Source of the DNA: Peteryoungia rhizophila
GTDB lineage: Bacteria; Pseudomonadota; Alphaproteobacteria; Rhizobiales; Rhizobiaceae
Direction of reading: 5' to 3'
Assembly: GCF_004912145.1 (NCBI RefSeq)
Contig: NZ_STGT01000003.1
Location: forward strand, 806,001 to 870,000
DNA: 64,000 nucleotides
Shown in pieces: positions 8,981 through 16,912 of the stretch (its first letter is position 1; every line of letters starts with the position of its first letter). A program made the position numbers and the translations under genes. The notes under the pieces are model-generated. The model did no database searches and was not told the origin of the DNA. It saw only the letters and a program-made list of their open reading frames with translations.

Positions 8981-8997
8981 GTGTGTGTGTGTGTGTG
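8981..8997. repeat. GT dinucleotide microsatellite
   Basis: Eight GT units in a row just after the palindromic repeat, in the 330-base gap between gp14 and the polysaccharide lyase gene. It is not inside a called gene. It could vary in length by slippage, but nothing shows a regulatory role. Confidence 0.7.
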
Positions 8998-9073
8998 ACC
9001 GCTACGCCGTCAAGCCCATGCCAACAGCACCTACCTTGGCTAGGAGGAAGTGATCGCGCTCCGCCGATTGCCG

Positions 9074-9688
9074 TCAGGCCCGGCTGACCAGCCGATAGCT
9101 CGCCTGCTGGATCGGCCCTCTGAGGCCCTCCTTCATGTTGCGATAAATGCCATACTTGAAATAGATCGACTTCGCCGCAGCCGGCACGAGCGCGATCCCG
9201 GTCTCCTTGACCACGGTCCGCCCGTTGACCGAAGCCGCGATCGCGCCGCGGGTCGCGTGCCAGGTGAAGGTATATTTGAACGTGTTCCACACGCCCTTGT
9301 TCAGCGTCGCCGGATATTCGGTGAAGCTGCCCGCATCACGATTGTTCAGGCAGATGGTGAAGACCCCTTCCTCGTAGCGGTTGAAGACGCTGTCATAGGA
9401 GCCGTTGTGCCATTGCCCCAGCGTCTGCTTCGGGCTGTATTCCGGATAGTCCGTCGGGATCCTCATGTGAAAGGCATAGGTTCGTGTCGATCCGATCGTG
9501 TCTTCCGTCGTCACCCGCGCTTCGCAGCGCTCGCGAAAATTGAGCGCATCGCTCTCGTCGGGTCCGTTCCAGTAGTCGCCGGCCTTGACAATGAAAGTCT
9601 CGATACCGCTGACCCTGATATAGCGGGTCTCGTCGACGGCCTGCACGTAATAAGAATAACCGTTTCCGTCAGGGCAAATGATTTTCAT
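9074..9688 (-). CDS. Polysaccharide lyase-like protein inside the tail module
   Basis: 204 residues, no signal peptide, resembling the concanavalin-like polysaccharide lyase family (heparin lyase I-like). Landmarks include the RCEARV strand, RTYAFHMRIPTDYPE, LGQWHNGSYD and WNTFKYTFTWHATRGAIAASVNG followed by YFKYGIYR. AAAGGA nine bases before the ATG supports the start. The gene lies on the particle strand between gp13 and gp14, where RcGTA has nothing; 271 and 330 bases of non-coding DNA flank it. By analogy with phage tail depolymerases it may cut capsule or exopolysaccharide of recipients, but its substrate and presence on particles are inference. Lack of a signal peptide fits a structural or cytoplasmic-release product. 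Confidence 0.65.
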   Translation of the reverse strand: MKIICPDGNGYSYYVQAVDETRYIRVSGIETFIVKAGDYWNGPDESDALNFRERCEARVTTEDTIGSTRTYAFHMRIPTDYPEYSPKQTLGQWHNGSYDSVFNRYEEGVFTICLNNRDAGSFTEYPATLNKGVWNTFKYTFTWHATRGAIAASVNGRTVVKETGIALVPAAAKSIYFKYGIYRNMKEGLRGPIQQASYRLVSRA

Positions 9689-9959
9689 CGAAATATCCTT
9701 TCATGCTTGGGAGATCTGAAAAAATGCTGCGTCCTGAAGCTGACGCGCAGCCGCGGGCCAAATCATGACGAAAAGCAGATGCTTTCGAGGCTCCGGCCCG
9801 TCCGGGATACGCGAAAATCCGGGAGGCGGAATTGTTACCCGACTGCTCAAACGAGTCCGTTCGCAACCCGATATGCCAAGGTCCGACACATGATCGATCG
9901 GCTTCTCGCTGGCGGTGCCGCAAGCCGCTGAACGCGGAAATCAGGCGCGGTCGTCAGGC

Positions 9960-10856
9960 TCAGTCATACAGCACTCCGCCGTCATGGGTGCTGTCGCCGC
10001 TCACATAGGAATAGGCGAAATCGCTCCCCGGCATGTGCGGAAAGCCACGAAAATTCAATTGATTGGCAAACTTCGCTCGACAGGTGGAAAAACTCTTGTC
10101 GCAGCCGACCGTCAACGTCACGGCGTCTCCCGGATTGGGCCGCGCCTCCAGCGGCAGCCACAACCTGAGCGTCACAAGATCGTCCGCGGCCGCCCCGCTC
10201 TCCTCAATCGCCAGCCGCTTGCCGGACAACAATCCTTCGTCGAAGCGCAGATGCCCCAGCCGAAAATGCCCATCCGTCAAAGCCGGCAGCCCCGACACCG
10301 TCAGCCGGTCGGCCGACAGCACCTCGGCGATGGTTCCTGTCACCCGCCGGTTCGCAGCCCCCATATCCACCCGGCAGCGGCCATCGCCCAGATCGGCATC
10401 GCAGCGTCGGTTGTAGATCCGCCCCTCCGGCTGCTGCAGCCGATGGGCAAAACTCCGAAGTTCCGCCGAAAAGCCCGGCCCTGCCCGGCTCACCTCGCCC
10501 ATCTCCTGCACGGACATCAGCGCATGCTGCTCTTGGGCCGCCTGCCAGTTGACGAGAAAGAGCTCGACCCGCGCGCCGTCATAACGCCCGGCCGCCAGAT
10601 CCGCTTCCGTGATCGCGTCACTCGAAAAGCCGCCGCGCACTTCGGCGCCCGGCGCGGCCAGCCCGCTCGCAGCACTCGCTTCGGTCGCCGCAAAGCCGGT
10701 ACCCGGCTCGAACTGCGTGCCGTCGAAGGTCAGCTTCTGATCGTGCTCGGTGAAGCCGAGCCTGAAACCATCGCGACAGGTCACCCGCCAGGCGCGGCAG
10801 AGCGTTGTCTCGCCCGTCGCCACATGCGCGGCCAGCGCTTCCGGAAGCCGTTTCAT
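9960..10856 (-). CDS. GTA gp13-like tail hub protein (DUF2163)
   Basis: 298 residues, member of the phage DUF2163 family represented by RcGTA gp13, the tail hub. Diagnostic segments are the start MKRLPEALAAHVATGETTLCRAWRV, FRLGFTEHDQ, YNRRCDADLGDGRCRVDM and the C-terminal CDKSFSTCRAKFANQLNFRGFPHMPG, which carries paired cysteines. The ATG overlaps the stop of gp12 by four bases. Together with gp12, gp14 and gp15 it forms the baseplate. Confidence 0.9.
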   Translation of the reverse strand: MKRLPEALAAHVATGETTLCRAWRVTCRDGFRLGFTEHDQKLTFDGTQFEPGTGFAATEASAASGLAAPGAEVRGGFSSDAITEADLAAGRYDGARVELFLVNWQAAQEQHALMSVQEMGEVSRAGPGFSAELRSFAHRLQQPEGRIYNRRCDADLGDGRCRVDMGAANRRVTGTIAEVLSADRLTVSGLPALTDGHFRLGHLRFDEGLLSGKRLAIEESGAAADDLVTLRLWLPLEARPNPGDAVTLTVGCDKSFSTCRAKFANQLNFRGFPHMPGSDFAYSYVSGDSTHDGGVLYD

Positions 10857-11485
10857 GGCGTCACCTCGATCAGTGGAATGGAGGGAATGCGGCCTGCGCG
10901 AAAGGCTTCGAGATCGATCTCGATCCTATCCGTGTCGAAACGCACCGGCACGTCATATTCGAAACCCGCCCGGATCTCCGTGCCCTCGGCTGGCACATGG
11001 CCGGGCGCGAAAGTGACGATCCCGGTCGTCGCATCGCAGGTGAAACCTTCCGTCTGCTCCACCCCATCCACGGCAATCCGCACCGACCCCGTCACCGGTT
11101 TTGCCACCGGCCGCCGCTCGATCGCCGACCCGTCGCCATAGGCTTTCACCAGCTGAAACGTCGCCGCCTCGCCATCGCCCGTGGCAATCAACTGGTCGAG
11201 CGGCGTCACCGGCTCTCCCGGCCTCGCCGAGGAAAAGTCCACGGGATCGCGAAAGCGAAACCCATGCAATTGCCCGCCCCGCGCCTCGAAGAATTCCAGC
11301 ACCGCATAGAGATCAGCAACCGACCGCACCGCAGTCCCGACATCATACCGGCGCCTCGAAAACCGCCAGCGCCGATTGCGCGCCTCGCGCCCGTTGGACA
11401 GCGAAACGATATCCGTCTGCCGCCCCGGCCCGCCACTCGATGTCAGCGACAGCCGCAGCGGAAAACGCTGTTCGTGAAAGGCCAT
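10853..11485 (-). CDS. GTA gp12-like distal tail protein (DUF2460)
   Basis: 210 residues, DUF2460 family, equivalent to RcGTA gp12, the distal tail protein linking tail tube to baseplate. The N-terminus MAFHEQRFPLRLSLTSSGGPG, RWRFSRRRYDVG and HGFRFRDPVDF are family hallmarks. The start at 11485 has GGAG six bases upstream; the longer open frame to 11632 lacks family similarity. It overlaps gp13 (ATGA). Upstream lies the divergent VapBC island, so gp12 and the genes after it need a promoter beyond that island or read-through across it. Confidence 0.9.
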   Translation of the reverse strand: MAFHEQRFPLRLSLTSSGGPGRQTDIVSLSNGREARNRRWRFSRRRYDVGTAVRSVADLYAVLEFFEARGGQLHGFRFRDPVDFSSARPGEPVTPLDQLIATGDGEAATFQLVKAYGDGSAIERRPVAKPVTGSVRIAVDGVEQTEGFTCDATTGIVTFAPGHVPAEGTEIRAGFEYDVPVRFDTDRIEIDLEAFRAGRIPSIPLIEVTP

Positions 11486-11669
11486 GGCAGGCTCCGTTCT
11501 CTGGATTTGTAAAGCTGGGGACGCAATCGATGCCTGCTCAAGCAGGCACTCAGCCTGACGGCGTTGGCGCCCTGTCTTGCCGCAGAACCGGCGGTCCGGA
11601 CCGCTTGCCCTTGGAAAAGACGCACCGATCATCTACATTGCGTTAGGCAAAAATCTACATGGAGCCGGC

Positions 11670-11915
11670 ATGGCCATCAACGTCAACAATTCGGAAGCCG
11701 ACGCGCTGACGCGGCAGTTTGCGCAGATGACCGGCGTCGGCATCACCGATGCGATTGTCATTGCCATGAAAGAAGCGATCGAGCGGCGCAGTCGCGCTGA
11801 AACGCCGCGCCAAACGGCCGCCCGCCTGAGAGCCAAGCACCAGGTGGTGCTCAGCGAGCACGCGCAGACCCCTCTTCCCCGTCAGGCATTCGACGCCATG
11901 TGGGACGACGCCTGA
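11670..11915 (+). CDS. vapB: VapB-type antitoxin
   Basis: 81 residues. The N-terminus MAINVNNSEADALTRQFAQMTGVGITDAIVIAMKEAI is the ribbon-helix-helix-like form of the Rv0623/PSK transcription-factor VapB subgroup; the C-terminal part (LPRQAFDAMWDDA) is the tail expected to wrap the toxin. The stop overlaps the vapC start (TGATG). The pair is read opposite to the particle genes, between gp12 and gp11. Confidence 0.88.
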   Translation: MAINVNNSEADALTRQFAQMTGVGITDAIVIAMKEAIERRSRAETPRQTAARLRAKHQVVLSEHAQTPLPRQAFDAMWDDA

Positions 11916-12319
11916 TGTTCATCGACGCATGCGCAATCATCGCACTTCTCTCGGACGAGCCGGAGGCAACGCGCGTGTCCGACGCCTTGGCTTCAGCCAA
12001 GCTGCCGTTCACATCACCGGTTGCTGTTCTCGAGACTGTTCTGGGCCTCGCACGCGCGGACAAACTCGATCTGCCGATACCGGCAGTCGAAGGCCTGGTG
12101 AACGAGTTTCTCGAGGCGCGTGGGATCGAAATCCGCGATCTTCCGCCCGCAGCAGAGACAACCCGGCTCTCATTGATTGCGGCGCATCGCTATCGCACAG
12201 GGCGCCATGGCCTCAACCTGGGCGATTGCCTGCATTACGCCTCAGCCAAGTTCCATGGCGTGCCGATCCTCGCCACGGCCGAGGAGTTTCGTTTCACGGA
12301 TCTGGAGGTCGTCGCATGA
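11915..12319 (+). CDS. vapC: VapC-type PIN ribonuclease toxin
   Basis: 134-residue PIN domain. MFIDACAIIALLSDEPEA holds the first acidic residue (Asp4), VLETVLGL a conserved Glu, and GLNLGDCLHYASAK the C-terminal Asp pair site of the active pocket. VapC toxins cut tRNA or rRNA. It starts on the last base of the vapB stop, and ends 69 bases before the converging gp11 stop. As an addiction unit it would stabilise the surrounding GTA-like cluster; this is inference. Confidence 0.9.
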   Translation: MFIDACAIIALLSDEPEATRVSDALASAKLPFTSPVAVLETVLGLARADKLDLPIPAVEGLVNEFLEARGIEIRDLPPAAETTRLSLIAAHRYRTGRHGLNLGDCLHYASAKFHGVPILATAEEFRFTDLEVVA

Positions 12320-12388
12320 GCTCAGGGCAAAAGCGACATCAGATGTCTGCGAACAAGGTCGTGTCCTGTCCCGCAGCCTGAAACCGCC

Positions 12389-12997
12389 TCACAGCCCCCG
12401 CCGTCCGCGCCCGACCGAGCGCGCCAGCATCGCCGTGATCTGCCCCTCGCTCCGCTGAAAACTCGCCGCATCACTCGCCGTCACCTGGAAATGGATCACC
12501 GTGCCGGCGCCTGCACCATCCGCGCCCACGCCGAGCGCCCCGTCAGGGCCCCGCTTCAGCGGCAGGATTGCCTCAGCGCCCGCCTCGCCCATCAGCCCGG
12601 CACCACCCGCCATCGGAAAATAGGTTGGCACCGACACCACGCCACCGTCTGCGAAGGGCATCACCCGCCCCGGCACACCACCCGCCGCATAGGCTGTCAC
12701 GCCTCCGCCGAGCGCCGATCCCAGCCCCGAGGTGAGACCGCCGATCAGGTTCCCGGCTGCATCGCCGAGCAGGGTTTCCAGCGGCTTTAAGCCCGCCGAG
12801 AGCGCGATATCGGTCAGCCTCAAGCCGACGCCGCGTAACACTTCCTCCAGTCCCTTGCCGCCCGTCGTCGCGCCCTTCAGCGCAGACGTCAGCGCCCGTC
12901 CGAAACTCGCCGACCGGCTTTCGAGATCGTCCAGCACGGCCAGCGCTTGCGTGCCGTCGAGATCGACGGAAAGTGCCAATGCATCGTCATCGGTCAT
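12389..12997 (-). CDS. GTA gp11-like short tape measure protein
   Basis: 202 residues, similar to the lambda-type tape measure subgroup of RcGTA gp11. A helical N-terminal half is followed by a glycine-rich hydrophobic stretch (GLTSGLGSALGGGVTAYAAGGVPG) and the family phrase MGEAGAEAILPLKRGPDG. Tape measure length sets tail length, so a product this short predicts a short tail like that of RcGTA. The Shine-Dalgarno GGAAAGG is eight bases from the ATG. The 210 bases upstream, before the tail chaperone stop, hold no gene. Confidence 0.87.
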   Translation of the reverse strand: MTDDDALALSVDLDGTQALAVLDDLESRSASFGRALTSALKGATTGGKGLEEVLRGVGLRLTDIALSAGLKPLETLLGDAAGNLIGGLTSGLGSALGGGVTAYAAGGVPGRVMPFADGGVVSVPTYFPMAGGAGLMGEAGAEAILPLKRGPDGALGVGADGAGAGTVIHFQVTASDAASFQRSEGQITAMLARSVGRGRRGL

Positions 12998-13208
12998 GTG
13001 ATTTGCCTTTCCTGAAAAATGCGGGTCGATCTGGCGACCTAGCGCGCCGTTTGCCCCTCACCCTGTGGCGCCCTCGTCTCGCGAGTGCCTCGAAGGGCGA
13101 GCCCCCCATCAAGACGCAAACGGACCTCTCGGAACCCTGCTGTGGAAGGGCTCCTCGCGATGAAGTTCCGGGCGGGATATTTCGCTTTCGCGTGCGTGGT
13201 TTTGCCCG

Positions 13209-13361
13209 TCAATCCGGGAACCGCGCCATCAAGGCCTCGACCTCACGCCGCGACAGCCCCGCCGCTTCTCCAAACACCCCCGCCATCGCCGAGAGCTCCG
13301 GCAGGCTCAGCCGCCAGAATACATCCGGGGACAGCCGCAGACGGGAGAGACCGAGTGTCAT
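13209..13361 (-). CDS. GTA tail assembly chaperone (rcc01693-like)
   Basis: Very small protein (50 residues): MTLGLSRLRLSPDVFWRLSLPELSAM followed by GLSRREVEALMARFPD, the compact pattern of the rcc01693/DUF2376 tail assembly chaperones encoded between gp10 and gp11 in GTAs. The ATG at 13361 has GGGGAG five bases upstream. A TTG start at 13412, overlapping the gp10 stop, is the alternative. In related phages such a product helps load tail tube subunits on the tape measure. Confidence 0.78.
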   Translation of the reverse strand: MTLGLSRLRLSPDVFWRLSLPELSAMAGVFGEAAGLSRREVEALMARFPD

Positions 13362-13408
13362 CGCCGCTCCCCATGGAAACGGCCGCACCTTCGTCCCGCC
13401 TGCGGCCC

Positions 13409-13804
13409 TCAAGGGGAAGCGATACCCTCCCCGCGCGTCTCATTCCCCTCAGCCGCACCGAACGTCACCGCCAGCAGCTCGCCGACCACACGGGCGGCCC
13501 CCGCCACCCCGCCATCCACCGCCATCTCGGCCACATCGACATCCGACAGCCGGTTGCCCCCGCCGCGCAGACCGCAGGCGAGAATGCGCGTCAGATCCGC
13601 GCTCTTCAGCCGTCCGCTCGAAAACCGCGTGGCGAGGTCGGCCAGGCTCTCCGCCCCGAAGGCCGTTTCCAGTTCGGCGAGCGCCCCCAGCGTCAGGCAG
13701 AGAATGCGCCGCTCGCCGTCGATCACGGCCTCCACCTCGCCCCGATGGCGGTTGGCACGATTGACCGTCACCGGTTCGCGCATGTCCCGTTCATAGCCCC
13801 GCAT
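13409..13804 (-). CDS. GTA gp10-like protein (tail chaperone family)
   Basis: 131 residues, related to RcGTA gp10 (phage TAC-like). The conserved core is NRHRGEVEAVIDGERRILCLTLGALAELETAFG, then SLADLATRFSSGRLKSADLTRILACGLRGGG. The ATG at 13804 is preceded by GAGG at short distance and lies just after the gp9 stop at 13812. It probably acts with the next small gene in tail assembly. Confidence 0.85.
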   Translation of the reverse strand: MRGYERDMREPVTVNRANRHRGEVEAVIDGERRILCLTLGALAELETAFGAESLADLATRFSSGRLKSADLTRILACGLRGGGNRLSDVDVAEMAVDGGVAGAARVVGELLAVTFGAAEGNETRGEGIASP

Positions 13805-13811
13805 CACCGCC

Positions 13812-14219
13812 TCACACCGCCGCGAAGGAAACGGCACCGGCCGATTCCAGCGCGATCTCGAAGGTCACCTCGCCGTCGTGATTGCCGGCATAGTCGAGCG
13901 CCGTTACCTGAAACGGCGCCGTCACCGTGCCGAAATCCGGGATCACCACCTGGTAGTTCAGGATCGACCCGGCAAAGAAGGCGGCCCTGACAAGCGCGTC
14001 CGAAGCCGCATCCTTGAACAGGCCGGAGCCAGTCAGCCCGGCCCGCCTGCCCCCCGCTCCCTCCAACAGTTCCCGCCAGCGCCCGGCGCTCTCGCTATCG
14101 GTCACATCGACGGTCTGCGCATTGAAGGCCAGCCGCCGGGCTCTCAGGCCCGCCACCGTCACGAACCCCGCCCCATCTTCGACCTTCAGCAACAGGTCCT
14201 TGCCCTTCTGCGCGCCCAT
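13812..14219 (-). CDS. GTA gp9-like major tail tube protein
   Basis: 135 residues of the TP901-1 major tail protein family (RcGTA gp9): MGAQKGKDLLLKVEDG, then NAQTVDVTDSESAGRWREL and ALDYAGNHDGEVTFEIALESAG. These subunits stack as hexameric rings to form the tail tube. The start at 14219 has GGAGA upstream; the open frame continues through a palindromic repeat to 14510 but that part is not family sequence. The gene is separated from gp8 by the repeat and the divergent MFS gene. Confidence 0.9.
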   Translation of the reverse strand: MGAQKGKDLLLKVEDGAGFVTVAGLRARRLAFNAQTVDVTDSESAGRWRELLEGAGGRRAGLTGSGLFKDAASDALVRAAFFAGSILNYQVVIPDFGTVTAPFQVTALDYAGNHDGEVTFEIALESAGAVSFAAV

Positions 14220-14278
14220 GGCGTCTCTCCTTGTTGATGTGATTGTTGAACGGTTGGGAGGCGAGACACATGAGGGGT

Positions 14279-14480
14279 CCCATCTCCCCCCTTGCGGGGG
14301 AGAACGGAAAATCGAAGGGTTAGGCGAGCGCAAGCCGCCTAAACTTCTGATTTTCCAAGAGAGGGGCATCGTTGCATGGGCGAGAACCCCGCCGAGCCCC
14401 CCTCTTGCGATTTCTGATGTTTGGCCCTGACCGGGCCAATTCATCGAAATCGCTTTCTCCCCCGCAAGGGGGGAGATGGC
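14279..14480. repeat. Long palindromic intergenic repeat element
   Basis: About 200 bases with mirrored ends (CATCTCCCCCCTTGCGGGGG at the left, CCCGCAAGGGGGGAGATGG at the right). Inside are two hairpin modules: one built on TTAGGCGAGCGCAAGCCGCCTAA flanked by AAATCGAA and TTCTGATTTT, and one on GGCCCTGACCGGGCC. The same modules recur at 25339-25562, 25993-26154, 29050-29243 and 31883-32080. It resembles the mosaic palindromic elements described in rhizobia. Confidence 0.85.
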
Positions 14481-14586
14481 CCAAGACCCACCCAACACAG
14501 CCCGCCCCAAGATTTCGCCCTATCGCCCTGACCACAACCGGCCTAGAACAAACACCCCGCCGCCAGCAATCTCCCCCGAGTCCGCC

Positions 14587-15810
14587 ATGAACATGCCCCG
14601 CACCATCCTCGTCGCCGCCCTTGCGGTCTCGCAGATCCTCGGCTGGGGCACGACCTATGAAATGCCGGCAGTGTTCGGCCGGGCCATGGCGGCCGATCTC
14701 GGCATCGCCAATGAGACCGCCTTTGCCGGGCTCACCGTGATGATGCTGACCATGGCCTTTCTCGGCCCCTGGACCGGCCGGATGATTGCCCGCCACGGCG
14801 CCTCCCGCGTGCTCGCCATGGGCTCCGTCCTGATGGCATCAGGCCTCGCCATGCTGGCCCTCTCCACCGGCCTTCTCACTTACGCAATAGCCTGGCTCAT
14901 CCTCGGCATCGGCGGCTCGTTCGCGCTGACGGTCCCGGCCTTTGCCGCCGTGGTCGAGCGCGAGGGCCGCGACGCACGCCGCGCCATCGGTATCCTGATG
15001 ATCTTCACCGGCCTCTCCTCAGCCGTGTGCTGGCCGCTGCTCACGCTCGCCGGAGAAGCCTTCGGCTGGCGCGGCGCGCTGTTTGCCGCCGCCGGCGCGC
15101 AACTCGCCATTGCGCTGCCCGTGCATCTCGGCATCGACCGCATCGCGATCGCCCGCTCGGCGGAAGACCGTGCCGCCGACGCGATCGAGCCGCTGGACTT
15201 CAGCCGTCGCATGGCAACACTCGCCTTCCTGCTGATCGCGCTGTCGACCTCGCTCGCCAGCCTGATGACCTTCGGGCTGTCGCCGCAGCTCCTTCATATC
15301 CTCGAATTGTCAGGCGCCACGCCGGCGCTCGCGCTGCAGCTCGGCTCGTTGCGCGCCGTCTTCGGCATCGCCGCCCGCGCCTTCGATCTCGTGCTCGGCA
15401 AACACACCTCGCCGATCACCACGGGGCTCGCCGGCATGGCCATGCTCACGGGCTCGACCCTGCTCCTGATTTTCTCCTCCGGCACGCCGTCGAGCCTGCT
15501 CGTCTTCACCGCGCTCTACGGCTTCGGCTCGGGCGTCACCACGCTTGCCCGTGCCACGCTGCCGCTCTCCTTCTTCTCCGCCAGCCACTTCGCCCGCCAG
15601 TCGGCGCGCCTGTCGCTGCCGCAAAACCTCGCCAATGCCGCCGCCCCCGTCCTGATGACAGCCGTGATCGACCGCGCCGGCATCGACGCAGGCCTTCTGC
15701 TCGCCACCGGCTTCGCCGCAACGGGTTTCGCCGCGATCCTGGTGCTTGCGGTGATTGCAAGGCGGGGAAGCAAAGGCGCCGGACGGACCACGATCGGCCC
15801 CTCGTCCTGA
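14587..15810 (+). CDS. MFS transporter
   Basis: 407-residue major facilitator with about twelve hydrophobic segments. TM1 is MPRTILVAALAVSQILGWGTTYEMP, and the loop 2-3 motif appears as GPWTGRMIARHGASRVLAMG. The ATG at 14587 is chosen because it opens directly into TM1; the upstream open frame is repeat-derived. It is read against the particle genes, between gp9 and gp8. Its substrate cannot be deduced. It looks like inserted cargo rather than a particle component and ends inside a palindromic repeat. Confidence 0.85.
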   Translation: MNMPRTILVAALAVSQILGWGTTYEMPAVFGRAMAADLGIANETAFAGLTVMMLTMAFLGPWTGRMIARHGASRVLAMGSVLMASGLAMLALSTGLLTYAIAWLILGIGGSFALTVPAFAAVVEREGRDARRAIGILMIFTGLSSAVCWPLLTLAGEAFGWRGALFAAAGAQLAIALPVHLGIDRIAIARSAEDRAADAIEPLDFSRRMATLAFLLIALSTSLASLMTFGLSPQLLHILELSGATPALALQLGSLRAVFGIAARAFDLVLGKHTSPITTGLAGMAMLTGSTLLLIFSSGTPSSLLVFTALYGFGSGVTTLARATLPLSFFSASHFARQSARLSLPQNLANAAAPVLMTAVIDRAGIDAGLLLATGFAATGFAAILVLAVIARRGSKGAGRTTIGPSS

Positions 15811-15902
15811 GGTGCCGGGCAAGGCCCGGCCTCGAAGGATCAGGCCACCCAGGAAGGGTGAAGGGATCCTTCGAGGCCCGCGCGTCGCGCGGGCACCTCA
15901 GG
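15806..15902. repeat. 97-base inverted-repeat element
   Basis: Outer arms CCTGAGGTGCC and GGCACCTCAGG, inner arms CCTCGAAGGATC and GATCCTTCGAGG around a 25-base centre. It includes the stop codon of the MFS gene and ends 30 bases before the gp8 stop, between converging genes. It is a repeat type widespread in Rhizobiales; it may also act as a bidirectional terminator. Confidence 0.75.
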
Positions 15903-15931
15903 ATGAGGTTGCACCTAGAGCCGGCCCCACC

Positions 15932-16330
15932 TCACTCCACCACCGCCCGAAAACTCGCCTCGGCCACAAACAGCCCCGCCTTGACCTCCCGGCGGCTCGT
16001 CGTCCGGCGATGCCGAAAATTCACCAGCCGAAACCCGTCCAGCATCTCGGGCAACCCGTCTGCCACCCGCCTGAACTCCATCACCAGCCCTTCGGCTTCA
16101 CGCCGCGAGACGGCACTCCAGGCCTCGAACGTCAACAGTATCTCCGCGCCGTCCGCCTCGCCGGTCGAATAATCCCGCGCCTCGACAGATCCGACCGCCA
16201 ATGCCGGAAGCCGTTGCGGCCGAACCGTCCGGTCGCTGATCCCCTGCGGCCCGAGCGCCGCGACCAGTGTCGCATCTGCCTTCGCCGCCTGTTGAAGCGC
16301 TGCCAGCAAGGCATTGACTGCGTTCGTCAT
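15932..16330 (-). CDS. GTA gp8-like tail terminator (DUF3168)
   Basis: 132 residues, DUF3168 family, matching RcGTA gp8, which caps the tail tube and joins it to the head. The N-terminal MTNAVNALLAALQQAAKADATLVAALG and the later YSTGEADGAEILLTFEAWSA are typical. It starts with a four-base overlap with the preceding small gene, so it belongs to a tight block gp6-gp7-small gene-gp8. Confidence 0.87.
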   Translation of the reverse strand: MTNAVNALLAALQQAAKADATLVAALGPQGISDRTVRPQRLPALAVGSVEARDYSTGEADGAEILLTFEAWSAVSRREAEGLVMEFRRVADGLPEMLDGFRLVNFRHRRTTSRREVKAGLFVAEASFRAVVE

Positions 16331-16578
16331 CTGGACTTTCCTTCATCCTCGGTCAACCCGAAAGCCGGTGCTTGGGCATTGCGCTCGGCACGGCTTCCAT
16401 CAGCCCCGGCCACCCGCTCCGCGCCACCCTTTGGCACCACGCCGTCGGCCCTCCTCAGGTCGTCCCGATCCTCTCCAGCCCGCCGCGCCAACCGGTCCGC
16501 CAGCGCCCGCTGCAGCATTTCGCCCAGCCGCGCGCCTGTCGCCTCAAGGGCTGTCTTGTGTCTCGATCCGCCACTCAT
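16327..16578 (-). CDS. Small unassigned protein between gp7 and gp8
   Basis: 83 residues, beginning MSGGSRHKTALEATGARLGEM, helical and rich in Ala, Arg and Glu. It overlaps both gp7 and gp8 by ATGA, so it is very likely translated as part of this block although it is not a standard RcGTA gene in my memory. The first half suggests an amphipathic helix; nothing else is recognisable. It could be an assembly factor for the head-tail connector. The start is decided by the ATGA overlap at 16575-16578. Confidence 0.65.
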   Translation of the reverse strand: MSGGSRHKTALEATGARLGEMLQRALADRLARRAGEDRDDLRRADGVVPKGGAERVAGADGSRAERNAQAPAFGLTEDEGKSR

Positions 16579-16910
16579 CCCGCCACCTCGCGACAGAGCG
16601 CCAGCCGGAACCGCCCGCTTTCGTCGGGATCCCGCACCGCTTCGATCTCGAAGTACCGCGTCCCTTTTCGAAATCGCTGTCCGGCGGTCAGATCCCCACG
16701 TGCCCTCACCGTCACATGATGCGTCACGGTCGAAACGAGCCCCGGCCCCGTCTCCTCGGAGCCGAAACTGCGCGGTTCGATCAGCGCCCACACCCCGGCC
16801 ACCTCGACGAAGCCGGTCACCGCGCCGCCCTGTCCGTCCTCGACCATATCAGGCCGCTCCAGAACCAGCCGCGCCGTCAGCCTTCCGGCGTCGATATCGA
16901 GCAAAACCAT
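16575..16910 (-). CDS. GTA gp7-like head-tail stopper (head closure)
   Basis: 111 residues, SPP1 gp16-like head closure family. Signature parts are RLVLERPDMVEDGQGG, GVWALIEPRS, HHVTVRARGDLTAGQRFRKGTRYFEIEAVRDPDESGR. It stacks under the portal adaptor and stops DNA leakage. The stop overlaps the next gene by ATGA, and two bases separate its start from the gp6 stop. Confidence 0.87.
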   Translation of the reverse strand: MVLLDIDAGRLTARLVLERPDMVEDGQGGAVTGFVEVAGVWALIEPRSFGSEETGPGLVSTVTHHVTVRARGDLTAGQRFRKGTRYFEIEAVRDPDESGRFRLALCREVAG

Positions 16911-16912
16911 GG

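Noticed and set aside
14220-14510. N-terminal extension of gp9
   Set aside because: Encoded by a palindromic repeat and not present in the tail tube family.
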